Assembly: GCA_938023075.1 (NCBI GenBank)
Contig: CALHDG010000111.1
Coordinates: 1-32,314 of the forward strand
Length of the DNA: 32,314 nucleotides
Origin: an uncultured Chitinophagales bacterium
GTDB taxonomy: Bacteria; Bacteroidota; Bacteroidia; Chitinophagales; JAHDHT01
Direction: 5' to 3'
Shown: positions 23,659 to 32,254 of the stretch, in pieces
How the letters are laid out: every line of letters starts with the position of its first letter
Numbering within the stretch: the stretch's first letter is position 1
Notes under the pieces: generated by a model
The model's input: the letters and a program-made list of their open reading frames with translations, nothing else
What the model was told of the DNA's origin: nothing
Databases searched by the model: none
Translations under genes and position numbers: made by a program

Positions 23659-24390
23659 TTAGGGCGTTCTTTTTTGGATTGTAAATTCTCCAAATTGATT
23701 AATACAATTTACCGGAGGGCAACACGCTAGTGGTGAGGAAGTAGCATCTGCGGTTTCTGTACTAATACAATCAGAAGAAAAATCATTAACACAACGCGCT
23801 CTAAGGGTTATGGTATTAGCTTCATCATATGCAGGTTGTGCGGTTGACCAGGTTGCGCCTCCATCTGTTGAAAATTCTATAGTGTTGCCTGCAGGGCATA
23901 AGGTATCTACATTAACACTACCAGCAGTTTCGGGCTCACAAACATTATCAGTAATAGATATGGCAGGGGCTGATGGCGTTTCTGCTACACATACATTATA
24001 AGTAAACGAAAAAGCTGGACAAAGTTTTCCGCCCATTCCATCGCTTGCAACATTAAAACTACCACATTGGTTTACCACATCAATAACAATACTGTTATCA
24101 CAATTATCAAAATTAAAATCGTTTAATAATGGGTCAACAGTCCACTCGCCTTCGCATATAGAACAACCAATTAAATCTAATATAAAAAGTTTTTCACCTA
24201 TTACAGGATTACAAAGTACGGTATCAATAGTAGTGATTTGTTGAGTAGGGCAACATTCTTCTATTATCGTTATGGCTTTACCTTGAGAGCCATCTCCGGG
24301 AGAAGGAACAGCAGGACCGAGATAGTTTAAATTAGTAATATGTACTTTATATTGAAAAATATTAGTCACGCCTTTCTCAATCACATCCAT
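23659..24390 (-). CDS. Surface-protein fragment with Cys-rich and sugar-like beta modules
   Basis: The frame from the ATG at 24388-24390 (a TTG at 24403-24405 would add five residues) encodes about 243 residues of extracellular-type sequence. There are many cysteines (ECCPTQQ, GCSICEGEW, ACCPPVNC), and a module FSTDGGATWSTAQPAYDEAN resembles those of Bacteroidota surface proteins. It lacks a signal peptide, and its start overlaps the end of the larger neighbouring gene by 14 bp. There is no T9SS-type C-terminal domain. It is probably either the tail of a once larger adhesin joined here by deletion, or a separate gene that lost its 5' part. Expression as a protein is doubtful. Confidence 0.5.
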   Translation of the reverse strand: MDVIEKGVTNIFQYKVHITNLNYLGPAVPSPGDGSQGKAITIIEECCPTQQITTIDTVLCNPVIGEKLFILDLIGCSICEGEWTVDPLLNDFNFDNCDNSIVIDVVNQCGSFNVASDGMGGKLCPAFSFTYNVCVAETPSAPAISITDNVCEPETAGSVNVDTLCPAGNTIEFSTDGGATWSTAQPAYDEANTITLRARCVNDFSSDCISTETADATSSPLACCPPVNCINQFGEFTIQKRTP

Positions 24391-27300
24391 TGATAATAGC
24401 TTCAAAACAACCGTTTTGTTCTACTTCAAAACTATTATTTAATTCTATATAAGTGTCCGCTTGAAAGCTAATGTTTTCAGTAACCTCAATTTTACCGTTG
24501 GATTGTATAAAATCGGCAACCTGGTAAACTCCACTTGTGTGTTGCGGCTGGTTATTATAGATTAAGTTTGATAAACAATCATTAAAAACTTCAATATTAC
24601 TTATGGTAAATGGGCAATTATTGGCGTCTGCAATGCTTAACGAATAAGTGCCTGCCGGTATGTTAACAACATCTTGTGTTGTGGCTGTATTAGACCAACT
24701 GTAGGTGTAAGGTAAAATTCCACCAGTAACGGTTAAGTCAATTGCTCCATTATTAATTGGTGTAGACCCGGCATTGGTAACAATAACAGAGGCTTGTAAT
24801 GGTGTTGGTTCGGTTATTGTAAAACTGTCAACTCTGGTGCAATTATAAAGGTCTGTTGTGGTTAAAATATGTGTACCGGTAGATAAATTACTGGCTACAT
24901 TATTGGTTTGTCCGTTACTCCAACTATAGGTTAAAGGGCGCGTGCCACCTGAAATATTAGCAACAATAAACCCATCGTTTGCTCCATTGCAAGAAACATC
25001 AATTACGGTAGGTGAACTTTGCATTGCTGTACAAAAATCATTTTTTCGACCTGGAGAAATAGCGGATGCAAGCGTTTGCGCTTCCCATGAAGTAGGTACA
25101 TTATTATTGATTATACTATCTAACAAGGCTAAAGAAAAACCTTGCCCATCTGCCTTTTGATTCCAAAAATTATTGTCGTTATAATAAACAGAATCTAATA
25201 CTTCATTAGCTGGATTTGAGAAAACGATAGCTTCTCCATCATTATCTAAACTACCGCATTCCCATTCAAAAACTTGATAGCCATTGCCTACATAGGCACT
25301 ATCGTTATGCGCTATAACAATATATTCTCCCGGCTGAATGATACTATTTTGAGGAAATTGAAATTGAATACCATTGGTAAATTGATAACCCCACAGGCTT
25401 TTGGCTTTATCATCGGGGTTGTACAACTCAATAAATTCCTCCTCTTCTGTAGTACCTGTTGGGTTGTAATAAATTTCATTAATTACCAGCTCTAAAGCGG
25501 GTTCAAAAATAGGTGTTAAAGTTTGATTAGATGCATATTGTTTATATAAATTCTGATTGTACTTGTAATTATTGTCAGCAATTTCTTGCCACTCTACAAA
25601 ACGGTAACCGGGTTTTGGTATGGCGTGTAACCATAATTCTACATCATTAAAATAAGTTCCTGAAAAATTATAGGGTACTTCAAAAAAGTTTTGATGCATA
25701 ACAACGCTACCTAAAGTGTTGGCATCTGCATTTAAACTTAGGGTAATTTCATTGCCTAAACTTAGTACATTTTTTAGCATTTGTCTGGCGTATACCGGGC
25801 GATGTTTGAAAAAGGTGTCCATTTCAAATATTCCTGTATTCCAAGTATTCAAATCCCAACCACTCCATCTGTTGGTTTCTGCTGTCATTTCTGGTGAAAT
25901 TTCATTAATGAGTTCATTAAACATTGGGTGTGTTCTGTTGTAATTCCAAATGGTTTGAGCGTAGGTGTTCATACGCTGTACAAATTCATTTCTGAAAGTG
26001 TTGTTTTCAAACAAGCTTCGGTACAATTCTGTTGATTTCGGATTTCTTCTTTTCGTTGCATCCATATTGTTTAAAAATTCATCAAACAAAGTAGTATTTA
26101 TAAAACCGCCACCGGCCCAAACCTCGCTACGAGCGGTACGGTCTAAATCAAAAAGTGCCCAACGCCATTTACCTTCTGGTGTTCTTTCTTTCCAAATTTC
26201 TATATTATTTTCGGGCCAATCCGAATTGTTCAAGTAAATTTCGCATACCAAATAATTAATTAATTCATTTACATCAATTTGCCCAGTGGCAATTTTGTAG
26301 TTGGCATCTATACTTAAATCATTATTAACTGCAAAATTATGCATTTGATAATAAGCCATATTGTCTCCTTGCGTTACTGCTTCTATTGCATATTCCCACC
26401 ACAAACCATCGGAATTGGGCCATTTTATATAGTCAATATTATCGTGGTCTACTTTTGTATGATGAGTTTGCAGATAACCAGGATTTATACGGTCTCTAAT
26501 ATAATATAAGCCCCAGTAAGCTCCATTTAAATATAAGGCTACCGGTCGTGCATATTGCAAATCAATATCAATTTGATTTTCAATGGTTTTCTGTGGAAAA
26601 ACATCATCAATTCTATTTCTAAGTTTAGCCGATCTTAATTTAAAACCATCAAATACATCGGCATCGCTATCCGCAAACAATTTATAGTTTAAAGTACCTA
26701 TACCATATTCATCTTTAAACTTAATATTAAATGATTTTTTATCATGATTTCTTCCGCAGCCACCAGAAATTTTTATGCCACACGATTCATTAAACCCTAC
26801 ATCGCCATTTTTTTCATAGAGTGTAACGGTGGCTTCATATTCCCAATCTTGCCACCAATTTCTTGGGTCATCCATACACATGCCGGGTATACCATTTGTA
26901 CCTTCAACATACATCCCAACTTGGTCATCAAATAAATAATCAGGATTAATAGAAACATTAACAATAGAAAGATTTGAAGTTACCCCCAACATATAACTTT
27001 CATACACCATTTTACTATCAAAAAAACCGGGCTTAACCGCAAATGCTTTAATAGTTTGAGAACTGTTTATAGTAATTGCACCATTATAAATAGCACTATT
27101 TGTAGTGGGCGTTGAGCCATCAGTTGTATAATAAATACTTGCTCCACTGTCTGCCGTTATGCTGATGGTTTGATTGCCGTTATACCTTCCACTTTTAAGG
27201 CTGATAAGGGGTTCAGATAAATAGGGACTAACCGTATTGTTGCTTGCTCCTGGAGTTGGAGTTAGATTTAGATAGGCAGTATTAGCTCCATCAGGTTGTT

Positions 27301-27739
27301 TAAGGTACGATTCATCGGTTTTAATTGCCGGTAATTGTAATGAATCAATAATAGTAGTTTGATCTGAGCTAATGAGAAAAATGGTTTCGCCACCAGAAGC
27401 GTTGAGCTTAAAGTTAAGGTGGTTGGTGCCTTGCTCTTCATCATCATCTGCCCATAACAATAAATAACCATTGGCAGGTATGGTTGTTAAGGCAGCACTG
27501 CCAAATTTAAATTGATGTTTTAAAGGGTCGTTCAAATCATCGCTCATAAAGTATCCTGCCAAATCTATCGCTGTATTCGTTGGGTTATATAGCTCAATCC
27601 AATCATCATATTCTAAAAAGTTGTCGGTAATTGTCAAATCGTTTGACGATTGTATTTCATTAAACGTTACCTGGCTGTATGAAAATTTAAACAAGACAAT
27701 TAGTATAAGAAAAAAGAACTTTTTTATGTTTGTAGTCAT
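24377..27739 (-). CDS. Secreted CotH-kinase-domain protein with lamin-tail, chitobiase-like and SprB-like modules
   Basis: An 1120-residue exported protein. A signal peptide (~1-22) is followed by a lamin-tail domain (23-160; FNEIQSSND..DDWIELYNP), a chitobiase/Fn3-associated module (~170-245; YYTTDGSTPTTNS), and a CotH-type kinase domain (~260-600; GIKISGGCGRNHDKKSFNIK, ARPVALYLNGAYWGLYYIRD, and the acidic RWALFDLDRTA). A second lamin-tail domain follows (~755-895; INEIYYNPTG..EEEFIELYNP). Two SprB-like repeats (~905-1045; SCNGANDG..YSWSNG) lead to a C-terminal beta domain (F.A.T.I.L...F.V..GCFEA) like those ending Bacteroidota adhesins. CotH homologues phosphorylate spore-coat proteins; activity here is unproven. 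The protein is probably cell-surface or secreted. Confidence 0.85.
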   Translation of the reverse strand: MTTNIKKFFFLILIVLFKFSYSQVTFNEIQSSNDLTITDNFLEYDDWIELYNPTNTAIDLAGYFMSDDLNDPLKHQFKFGSAALTTIPANGYLLLWADDDEEQGTNHLNFKLNASGGETIFLISSDQTTIIDSLQLPAIKTDESYLKQPDGANTAYLNLTPTPGASNNTVSPYLSEPLISLKSGRYNGNQTISITADSGASIYYTTDGSTPTTNSAIYNGAITINSSQTIKAFAVKPGFFDSKMVYESYMLGVTSNLSIVNVSINPDYLFDDQVGMYVEGTNGIPGMCMDDPRNWWQDWEYEATVTLYEKNGDVGFNESCGIKISGGCGRNHDKKSFNIKFKDEYGIGTLNYKLFADSDADVFDGFKLRSAKLRNRIDDVFPQKTIENQIDIDLQYARPVALYLNGAYWGLYYIRDRINPGYLQTHHTKVDHDNIDYIKWPNSDGLWWEYAIEAVTQGDNMAYYQMHNFAVNNDLSIDANYKIATGQIDVNELINYLVCEIYLNNSDWPENNIEIWKERTPEGKWRWALFDLDRTARSEVWAGGGFINTTLFDEFLNNMDATKRRNPKSTELYRSLFENNTFRNEFVQRMNTYAQTIWNYNRTHPMFNELINEISPEMTAETNRWSGWDLNTWNTGIFEMDTFFKHRPVYARQMLKNVLSLGNEITLSLNADANTLGSVVMHQNFFEVPYNFSGTYFNDVELWLHAIPKPGYRFVEWQEIADNNYKYNQNLYKQYASNQTLTPIFEPALELVINEIYYNPTGTTEEEEFIELYNPDDKAKSLWGYQFTNGIQFQFPQNSIIQPGEYIVIAHNDSAYVGNGYQVFEWECGSLDNDGEAIVFSNPANEVLDSVYYNDNNFWNQKADGQGFSLALLDSIINNNVPTSWEAQTLASAISPGRKNDFCTAMQSSPTVIDVSCNGANDGFIVANISGGTRPLTYSWSNGQTNNVASNLSTGTHILTTTDLYNCTRVDSFTITEPTPLQASVIVTNAGSTPINNGAIDLTVTGGILPYTYSWSNTATTQDVVNIPAGTYSLSIADANNCPFTISNIEVFNDCLSNLIYNNQPQHTSGVYQVADFIQSNGKIEVTENISFQADTYIELNNSFEVEQNGCFEAIINGCD

Positions 27740-28402
27740 ATAAACCTTAATCCATTGTGTGTTGGTTTAATATTCTACGAGAAATTATCTAATTAGTTGT
27801 TTGGCAAACTTTTTTTTTCAATACCGTAATTTGAATTAAAAATTGATGAGCTAGCATGTTTTTTATGTTTTTATTTTGTTTTGGGTTACTTCAGTAATTT
27901 AGCCAAACTTTCGTATTAAATTTTTTTATTATGCATAATTCGTTAAGTATTTTAATGAAAAATACTATTAATTTGGGTTGTCAGTTATTGAACCATTTTG
28001 ATTGTGTTTAACATGTTTACGTTATTCAAATAAGGCATAAATCTCAAGTTCAATATTTTCTTATTTCTAAAAACAAATTTATTCTTGAAGTTAGTAGTGC
28101 TATGCCTGATAACCTCCGCCTCATTCTCTTCAAATTTTACGTAAATTAATCCGACATTAAAGTATATAGAAAAATACAAAGTCTGCCTGTAAATTTTTTT
28201 CTCATTTCTTAGATAAACTTATCGGCATTTCAATCTAGTTGTATTAAGTTTTTTAATCATAAATATCATAACCGAATACTAATTTTTTCACATTAATAAA
28301 GCTTATTTTTTATCTTTACGATGCCGGTTTTCAAAAACATAACTAACTACTAACTCGTATGTGTAGCTGTTGAATGAAACGCTAGTGAGGTTTTTGTTTA
28401 GC
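27740..28402. other. Intergenic region, no gene recognised
   Basis: About 660 bp of AT-rich DNA between the CotH-type gene and the serpin-side repeat. A 64-codon minus-strand frame (27985-28179) shows no recognisable domain and is not called. TAAGAAATGAGAAAAAAATTT on the minus strand near 28195-28215 resembles the tail motif of the R3 repeats, with no R3 palindrome beside it. Promoter signals for either neighbour are not clear. Confidence 0.4.
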
Positions 28403-28563
28403 AGCTAAGTGTTGTTTTTCGATTGCAAAAAATTCAGTGTTCGAAATCTGATATTTTTGATAACCATTTAATGATTAACAAATATCGATGAACGAATAAT
28501 GATTCTTAAATAATAATTACGGTATAAATAAATGACATTCAATATGATGAAAGACACTTAGAT
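28403..28563 (+). repeat. L2-type left arm of structured repeat, copy F
   Basis: The ends AGCTAAGTG (28403-28411) and CACTTAGAT (28555-28563) are inverted. The interior shares GTGTTTCGA-like blocks, AACAAATATCGATGAACGAA and AAATGACATTCAATATG with the arm at 19185-19367, with scattered changes and a 22-bp shorter length. Confidence 0.7.
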
Positions 28564-28708
28564 AGAATGATGGTAGTTATGCTGCTTGAAGTGTTTGCCT
28601 TGCAATAGAGTAGCCGCATTTGAACAAGATAATATTATTCCGGTAACAAGGCATTCCACGGCGGAATATCCGGTTGATAACTATACGAATGTAACGTTTC
28701 TAAAAAAC
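28562..28708 (+). repeat. Structured repeat core, copy F (degenerate)
   Basis: GTAGTTATGCTGC, hairpin arms ATGCTGC (28579-28585) and GCCGCAT (28613-28619, one mismatch), then TTTGAACAAG and a closing TTTCTAAAAAAC. It is the most diverged copy, contains an extra small hairpin (ATTCCACGGCGGAAT), and ends 36 bp before the serpin ATG, so it may fall in that gene's leader. Confidence 0.5.
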
Positions 28709-28743
28709 AATTACATTTCAATTAAAATATTAAATTTAAAATT

Positions 28744-31149
28744 ATGAATACGTATTTGGAAAACTTTTTGTTTTTAAACCTATTATTATGCTGGTTATGT
28801 TATGGACATGTTGCCACAGCACAGGAGCAAATTAGCACTGCTTCGGCTGCACCACAAATAACTTGTCCGGAAATTAAGACGATTAATATTTGTGCACCCG
28901 TTGGCTCGCCGGCACAGCTGTCGTTCGACAATTTTAATCCAACAGATGATAATACCCCAACAGCAGAAATTGAATTTGAAGTACAGGAAACCTTAAACAT
29001 TTTAAACGATGTAACCGTAATGACCCATCAGTATAGTTTTACCGATAAAGATGGAAACAGCAGTTACTGCGAAATGGTTTACAACATTACCAACCGTTTT
29101 ATGCAAGCTCCGGTATTTCCCAATCAATATCGCATTTGTCAAGATGATTTTTTTAGAGGACTGAAATTAGGCAAAGCGAATTATATGATTTATAACGATC
29201 ATAACGGACAACCGGGCAACCTGCTTGGAAAATGCGATCAAGCCGGTTTATTGTGTGCTGCCGACAATTTAAATATTAATGCTGCCGAAGGCGGTCTTTC
29301 CAGGCTTTGGCTTACCGAATTTATTAGCTTCCCCGATGCTTCAATTTGTGAAAGTGAAGCCACGCGTTTAACTATTGAAGTGATTGAAAAACCAACCGCA
29401 AAACTAACCACTAATCTGCATCAAGCTGAAGCCGGTACGGTTTTAAATTTAATGAATTTTGTAGAAGAAAACACCAACGGCTTTTGGAATGGAAAAGGCG
29501 TTTTTAGTGCCACCACTGTTGATGGTTCGCTAGCTTGGTTTTTTACCGCTACCGGCGTAAGTACTGCTAAACTATATTATACCGTTAGCAATTTAACTTG
29601 TTCGCAAAGTTATTGGTTGTTAATAGAGCCTAAAGCAAACGAAACATGCCATTTGGGAGAAGCTTGTACCATTCAGTTTGATGAAACCAAAACAATAGAT
29701 TCAGAAGGTCTAACGATTCATTTTAGTAGCATTAGTGATAGCCGCTGCCCGGCAGAGGCAGTTTGTTTTTGGGAAGGAATAGCCACTGCTTCGGTTGAAA
29801 TCTCCAGTTCAAAAGAATCGGGTACCATAACTTTAAATACCTTTGGTGCCTGTGCTCCTCTAGAGCCTGATTTGTTTAATGGACCTTGCGAAGGGGAACA
29901 AAAAGACACCTTAGGCTACCGGTTTACCTTAGTTTCTATTGATCCTTATCCTGGTGGTTTACCAGCTGATGAAAACGAATATTCTATTAGCCTAATTGTT
30001 GAAAAAAGTGCTACAGCTGTTAGTACAACTGAGTTAAGCCAAGCACAAAACACCTTTGCAATTAATTTATTTAAAGAAGCCAATGCGATAGATGCCGAAG
30101 ATGAAAACGTGATTATTTCTCCTTTAAGTGTAGCGATTGCTTTGGCAATGGTTAGCAATGGAGCAAATGGAGCAACGCTAACCGAATTTCAACAAGTAAT
30201 GCATTTAAATGATTATGAACTTGCAAATATTAATGCAGGCTATTTGGATTATATGCAAAAGCTGCAAAATTTAGATGAGCAGTTAAGCCTTGAAATTGCC
30301 AATGCTGTTTTTTATGATGATGGTGGAATTGCTGTTAATCCTGCATTTATTGAAACGGTACAACAATATTATGATGCTCAAATTGAAGTGAAAGATTTTA
30401 AGGATGAAGCCACCGTTGAGGATATTAACAATTGGGTAAAAACCAACACCGCAAACAAAATTGAAAAGATCATTGACCAAATTAACCCGGCTGAAATTAT
30501 GTTTCTGTTAAATGCCATTTACTTTAAAGCCAATTGGTCAAAACCATTTAATAAAGCTTTAACCCTTGAAGGTAATTTTACTTTGGATGATGGCAATTCA
30601 GAAACTGTTGAATTTATGGGCAATAGAGATCGTTGGGAAATTTTTACAAATGCCAACTTAAATGCCGTTAATATTCCGCTTGGTGATTCTATTTATAATA
30701 TGCTGTTCATTCAACCGGCTAATGAGAACACCTCTTTAAAATCGTTTGCCAGTAATTTTAGTTTGTCTGATTTTTCGGAAATTACTACCGGTTTAAGTAA
30801 CCGTGATTATATTGTTTCGATTCCAAAATTTGAATTGTCTTATGAAAATCAAATGAATGATGACTTAATGAACTTAGGATTGACTCTACCTTTTAATGAA
30901 GCGGCTGCTGATTTTAGCAACTTAGGTACTGCCGGTGGAAACTTATATATTTCACGGGTAGTGCATAAAACCTATTTAAAAATTGATGAAGATGGTGCGA
31001 CTGCCGCTGCGGTAACCGGTGTTGGAGTTGGGGTAACTTCTGTACCTCCTTCCATTCGATTTAATCGTCCTTTTATATGTTTAATATGGGAGAAAGCAGA
31101 TAATTCTATTTTATTTATGGCTAAGATTATGAATCCAAATGCAGAGTAA
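28744..31149 (+). CDS. Secreted serpin (serine-protease inhibitor) with N-terminal surface modules
   Basis: An 801-residue protein. An N-terminal signal segment (~1-28, ending HVATAQ) is followed by Ig/HYR-like modules (~35-300), then a module with DSRCPAEAVCFWEGIA (~331-347). The C-terminal ~370 residues (from ~432) form a complete serpin: VIISPLSVAIALAMVSNGA, FLLNAIYFKANWSKPF, and the signature RPFICLIWEKADNSILFMAK. The reactive loop follows E749-D-G-A-T-A-A-A, the small-residue hinge required for inhibitory serpins, and counting from P15 Gly751 puts the scissile bond near Thr765-Ser766. It is likely a surface or secreted trap for a neutral serine or cysteine protease. Start ATG lies just after repeat copy F. 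A terminator follows the gene. Confidence 0.9.
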   Translation: MNTYLENFLFLNLLLCWLCYGHVATAQEQISTASAAPQITCPEIKTINICAPVGSPAQLSFDNFNPTDDNTPTAEIEFEVQETLNILNDVTVMTHQYSFTDKDGNSSYCEMVYNITNRFMQAPVFPNQYRICQDDFFRGLKLGKANYMIYNDHNGQPGNLLGKCDQAGLLCAADNLNINAAEGGLSRLWLTEFISFPDASICESEATRLTIEVIEKPTAKLTTNLHQAEAGTVLNLMNFVEENTNGFWNGKGVFSATTVDGSLAWFFTATGVSTAKLYYTVSNLTCSQSYWLLIEPKANETCHLGEACTIQFDETKTIDSEGLTIHFSSISDSRCPAEAVCFWEGIATASVEISSSKESGTITLNTFGACAPLEPDLFNGPCEGEQKDTLGYRFTLVSIDPYPGGLPADENEYSISLIVEKSATAVSTTELSQAQNTFAINLFKEANAIDAEDENVIISPLSVAIALAMVSNGANGATLTEFQQVMHLNDYELANINAGYLDYMQKLQNLDEQLSLEIANAVFYDDGGIAVNPAFIETVQQYYDAQIEVKDFKDEATVEDINNWVKTNTANKIEKIIDQINPAEIMFLLNAIYFKANWSKPFNKALTLEGNFTLDDGNSETVEFMGNRDRWEIFTNANLNAVNIPLGDSIYNMLFIQPANENTSLKSFASNFSLSDFSEITTGLSNRDYIVSIPKFELSYENQMNDDLMNLGLTLPFNEAAADFSNLGTAGGNLYISRVVHKTYLKIDEDGATAAAVTGVGVGVTSVPPSIRFNRPFICLIWEKADNSILFMAKIMNPNAE

Positions 31150-31266
31150 CCGGCACAATATTTTTTGAATTTGATTTGTTGAATTGCTTCTACTACTATT
31201 TTAATGGGAACAGTTTTATGCAAGTATACAAGGTAAGCCGGACTAATTCCCCTTCAAACATTGAAG

Positions 31267-31300
31267 AGCCTGTACCGACACTTCGGTAGGTGGGCTTTTT
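31267..31300 (+). terminator. Intrinsic terminator after the serpin gene
   Basis: AGCC (31267-31270) and TACCGA (31273-31278) pair with TCGGTA (31283-31288) and GGCT (31293-31296) around a CACT loop, followed by a T run. A small hairpin with a GAAA loop, CTTTTTCGAAAGAAAAAG (31296-31313), overlaps the T run. The stop codon is 118 bp upstream. Confidence 0.75.
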
Positions 31301-31358
31301 CGAAAGAAAAAGGTCGGGGTAGTTTAAAAACTTATAAAGGATATTTCAATACTTTTCC

Positions 31359-31901
31359 TCACTTCCGAACCTCTATTAACGTTTCTTCAATGTTCAATAT
31401 GTTCATTAGGGAGTCTATTTGAAGTTGAATAGTATACGGATTTTCTAAACGCAAAATATCACCAAATTGATGTTGATGCATCGCCTGCATATAGAGCACG
31501 AATGCCCAATCTGGAAAATCACCATGTTGATAACCTGCATAAAAATAGGGCATGTTGCGTTTTAAACAGGCAAAGCTAGGTTTTTTATCTGCTAATATTT
31601 TGGGGGGAATCTTTACAAAATCTGGTCCGTGATCTTCAATGGTTGGAAAACCATACAGACTTAAATATGCTTCCATTTTATAAATACTTTGTTTAACTAT
31701 TTTGTGTTGCTTTCTTAAGGCTAAATTGTGTACCTTGCTTCGGTAGCCATATTTTTCTTTGGCTATTTCAGTATTGCTAAATGCTTGTTCATATTCATCA
31801 ATTAAGCTTTGTAAAATATGGCATTGTTTTTTAGTAGAACTAAAGTTTGAGGTACAATAGCTAAACAACAACATAAAAACAAGCAGGAGGTACCGGTTCA
31901 T
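31359..31901 (-). CDS. Small exported protein of unknown function
   Basis: A 180-residue protein with an N-terminal hydrophobic segment (MNRYLLLVFMLLFSYC) that works as a signal peptide. Cys16 could be a lipid attachment site, but Tyr at -1 does not fit the standard lipobox. The mature part is helical, with basic QKHKIVKQSIYKMEAYL and the segments EDHGPDFVKIPPKI and PYFYAGYQHGDFPDWAFV. These have a loose resemblance to DUF6624-type Bacteroidota proteins, whose function is unknown. It is encoded opposite the serpin and separated from it by the terminator. No operon partner is in the window. Confidence 0.6.
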   Translation of the reverse strand: MNRYLLLVFMLLFSYCTSNFSSTKKQCHILQSLIDEYEQAFSNTEIAKEKYGYRSKVHNLALRKQHKIVKQSIYKMEAYLSLYGFPTIEDHGPDFVKIPPKILADKKPSFACLKRNMPYFYAGYQHGDFPDWAFVLYMQAMHQHQFGDILRLENPYTIQLQIDSLMNILNIEETLIEVRK

Positions 31902-32007
31902 ATAAATATTTATTATTTATCTAAAACGTAAAATAATACATTTCATTATTTGTCAATTTAAATTTTTGTTTTTTTTCGTGCTTTCTTTAATATTTTTTAT
32001 TTCATAG

Positions 32008-32254
32008 CCAAGTTTATTAAAGTAGTCGATACTTTTCTATTTTTGAGTGCCTTCGTTTTGCTTTGTACGAAGAACCGAAGTTTGCAAACTAGCCCCGATT
32101 GCAGCGGTTATGCAATTTTGCAGCGCAGATTTTGAAGCATAGCAATTGCATTTGAGCGGAAAGCGGGACCGGAGGTATTATAAAGCTAAGAAGTTTCGCT
32201 TCAAAAAATCAATGCAAAAGGGTCAACTACATTTGTTGTTTGGATAAACTTGTT
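32008..32254 (+). repeat. Complete L1-arm structured repeat, copy E
   Basis: The left end CCAAGTTTATTAAAG (32008-32022) and right end TTTGGATAAACTTGTT (32239-32254) are inverted and match copy B. The arm contains a CTTCG/CGAAG hairpin. The core starts TAGCCCCGAT at 32090, with hairpin arms ATGCAATT (32110-32117) and AATTGCAT (32144-32151), TTTGAGCGGAAAGCGGGACC and TTTCGCTTCAAAAAATC. Total length is about 247 bp, the same as copy B. Confidence 0.8.

Noticed and set aside
24377-24990. SprB-like repeats considered as a CRISPR or tandem DNA repeat array
   Set aside because: The repetition is at protein level (two SCNGANDG-type modules in the surface protein) and the DNA is not repeated with constant spacers. 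No CRISPR array was seen anywhere in the window.
27985-28179. 64-codon minus-strand open frame upstream of the CotH-type gene
   Set aside because: No domain, no start or promoter signal, and AT-rich composition. It could equally be chance.
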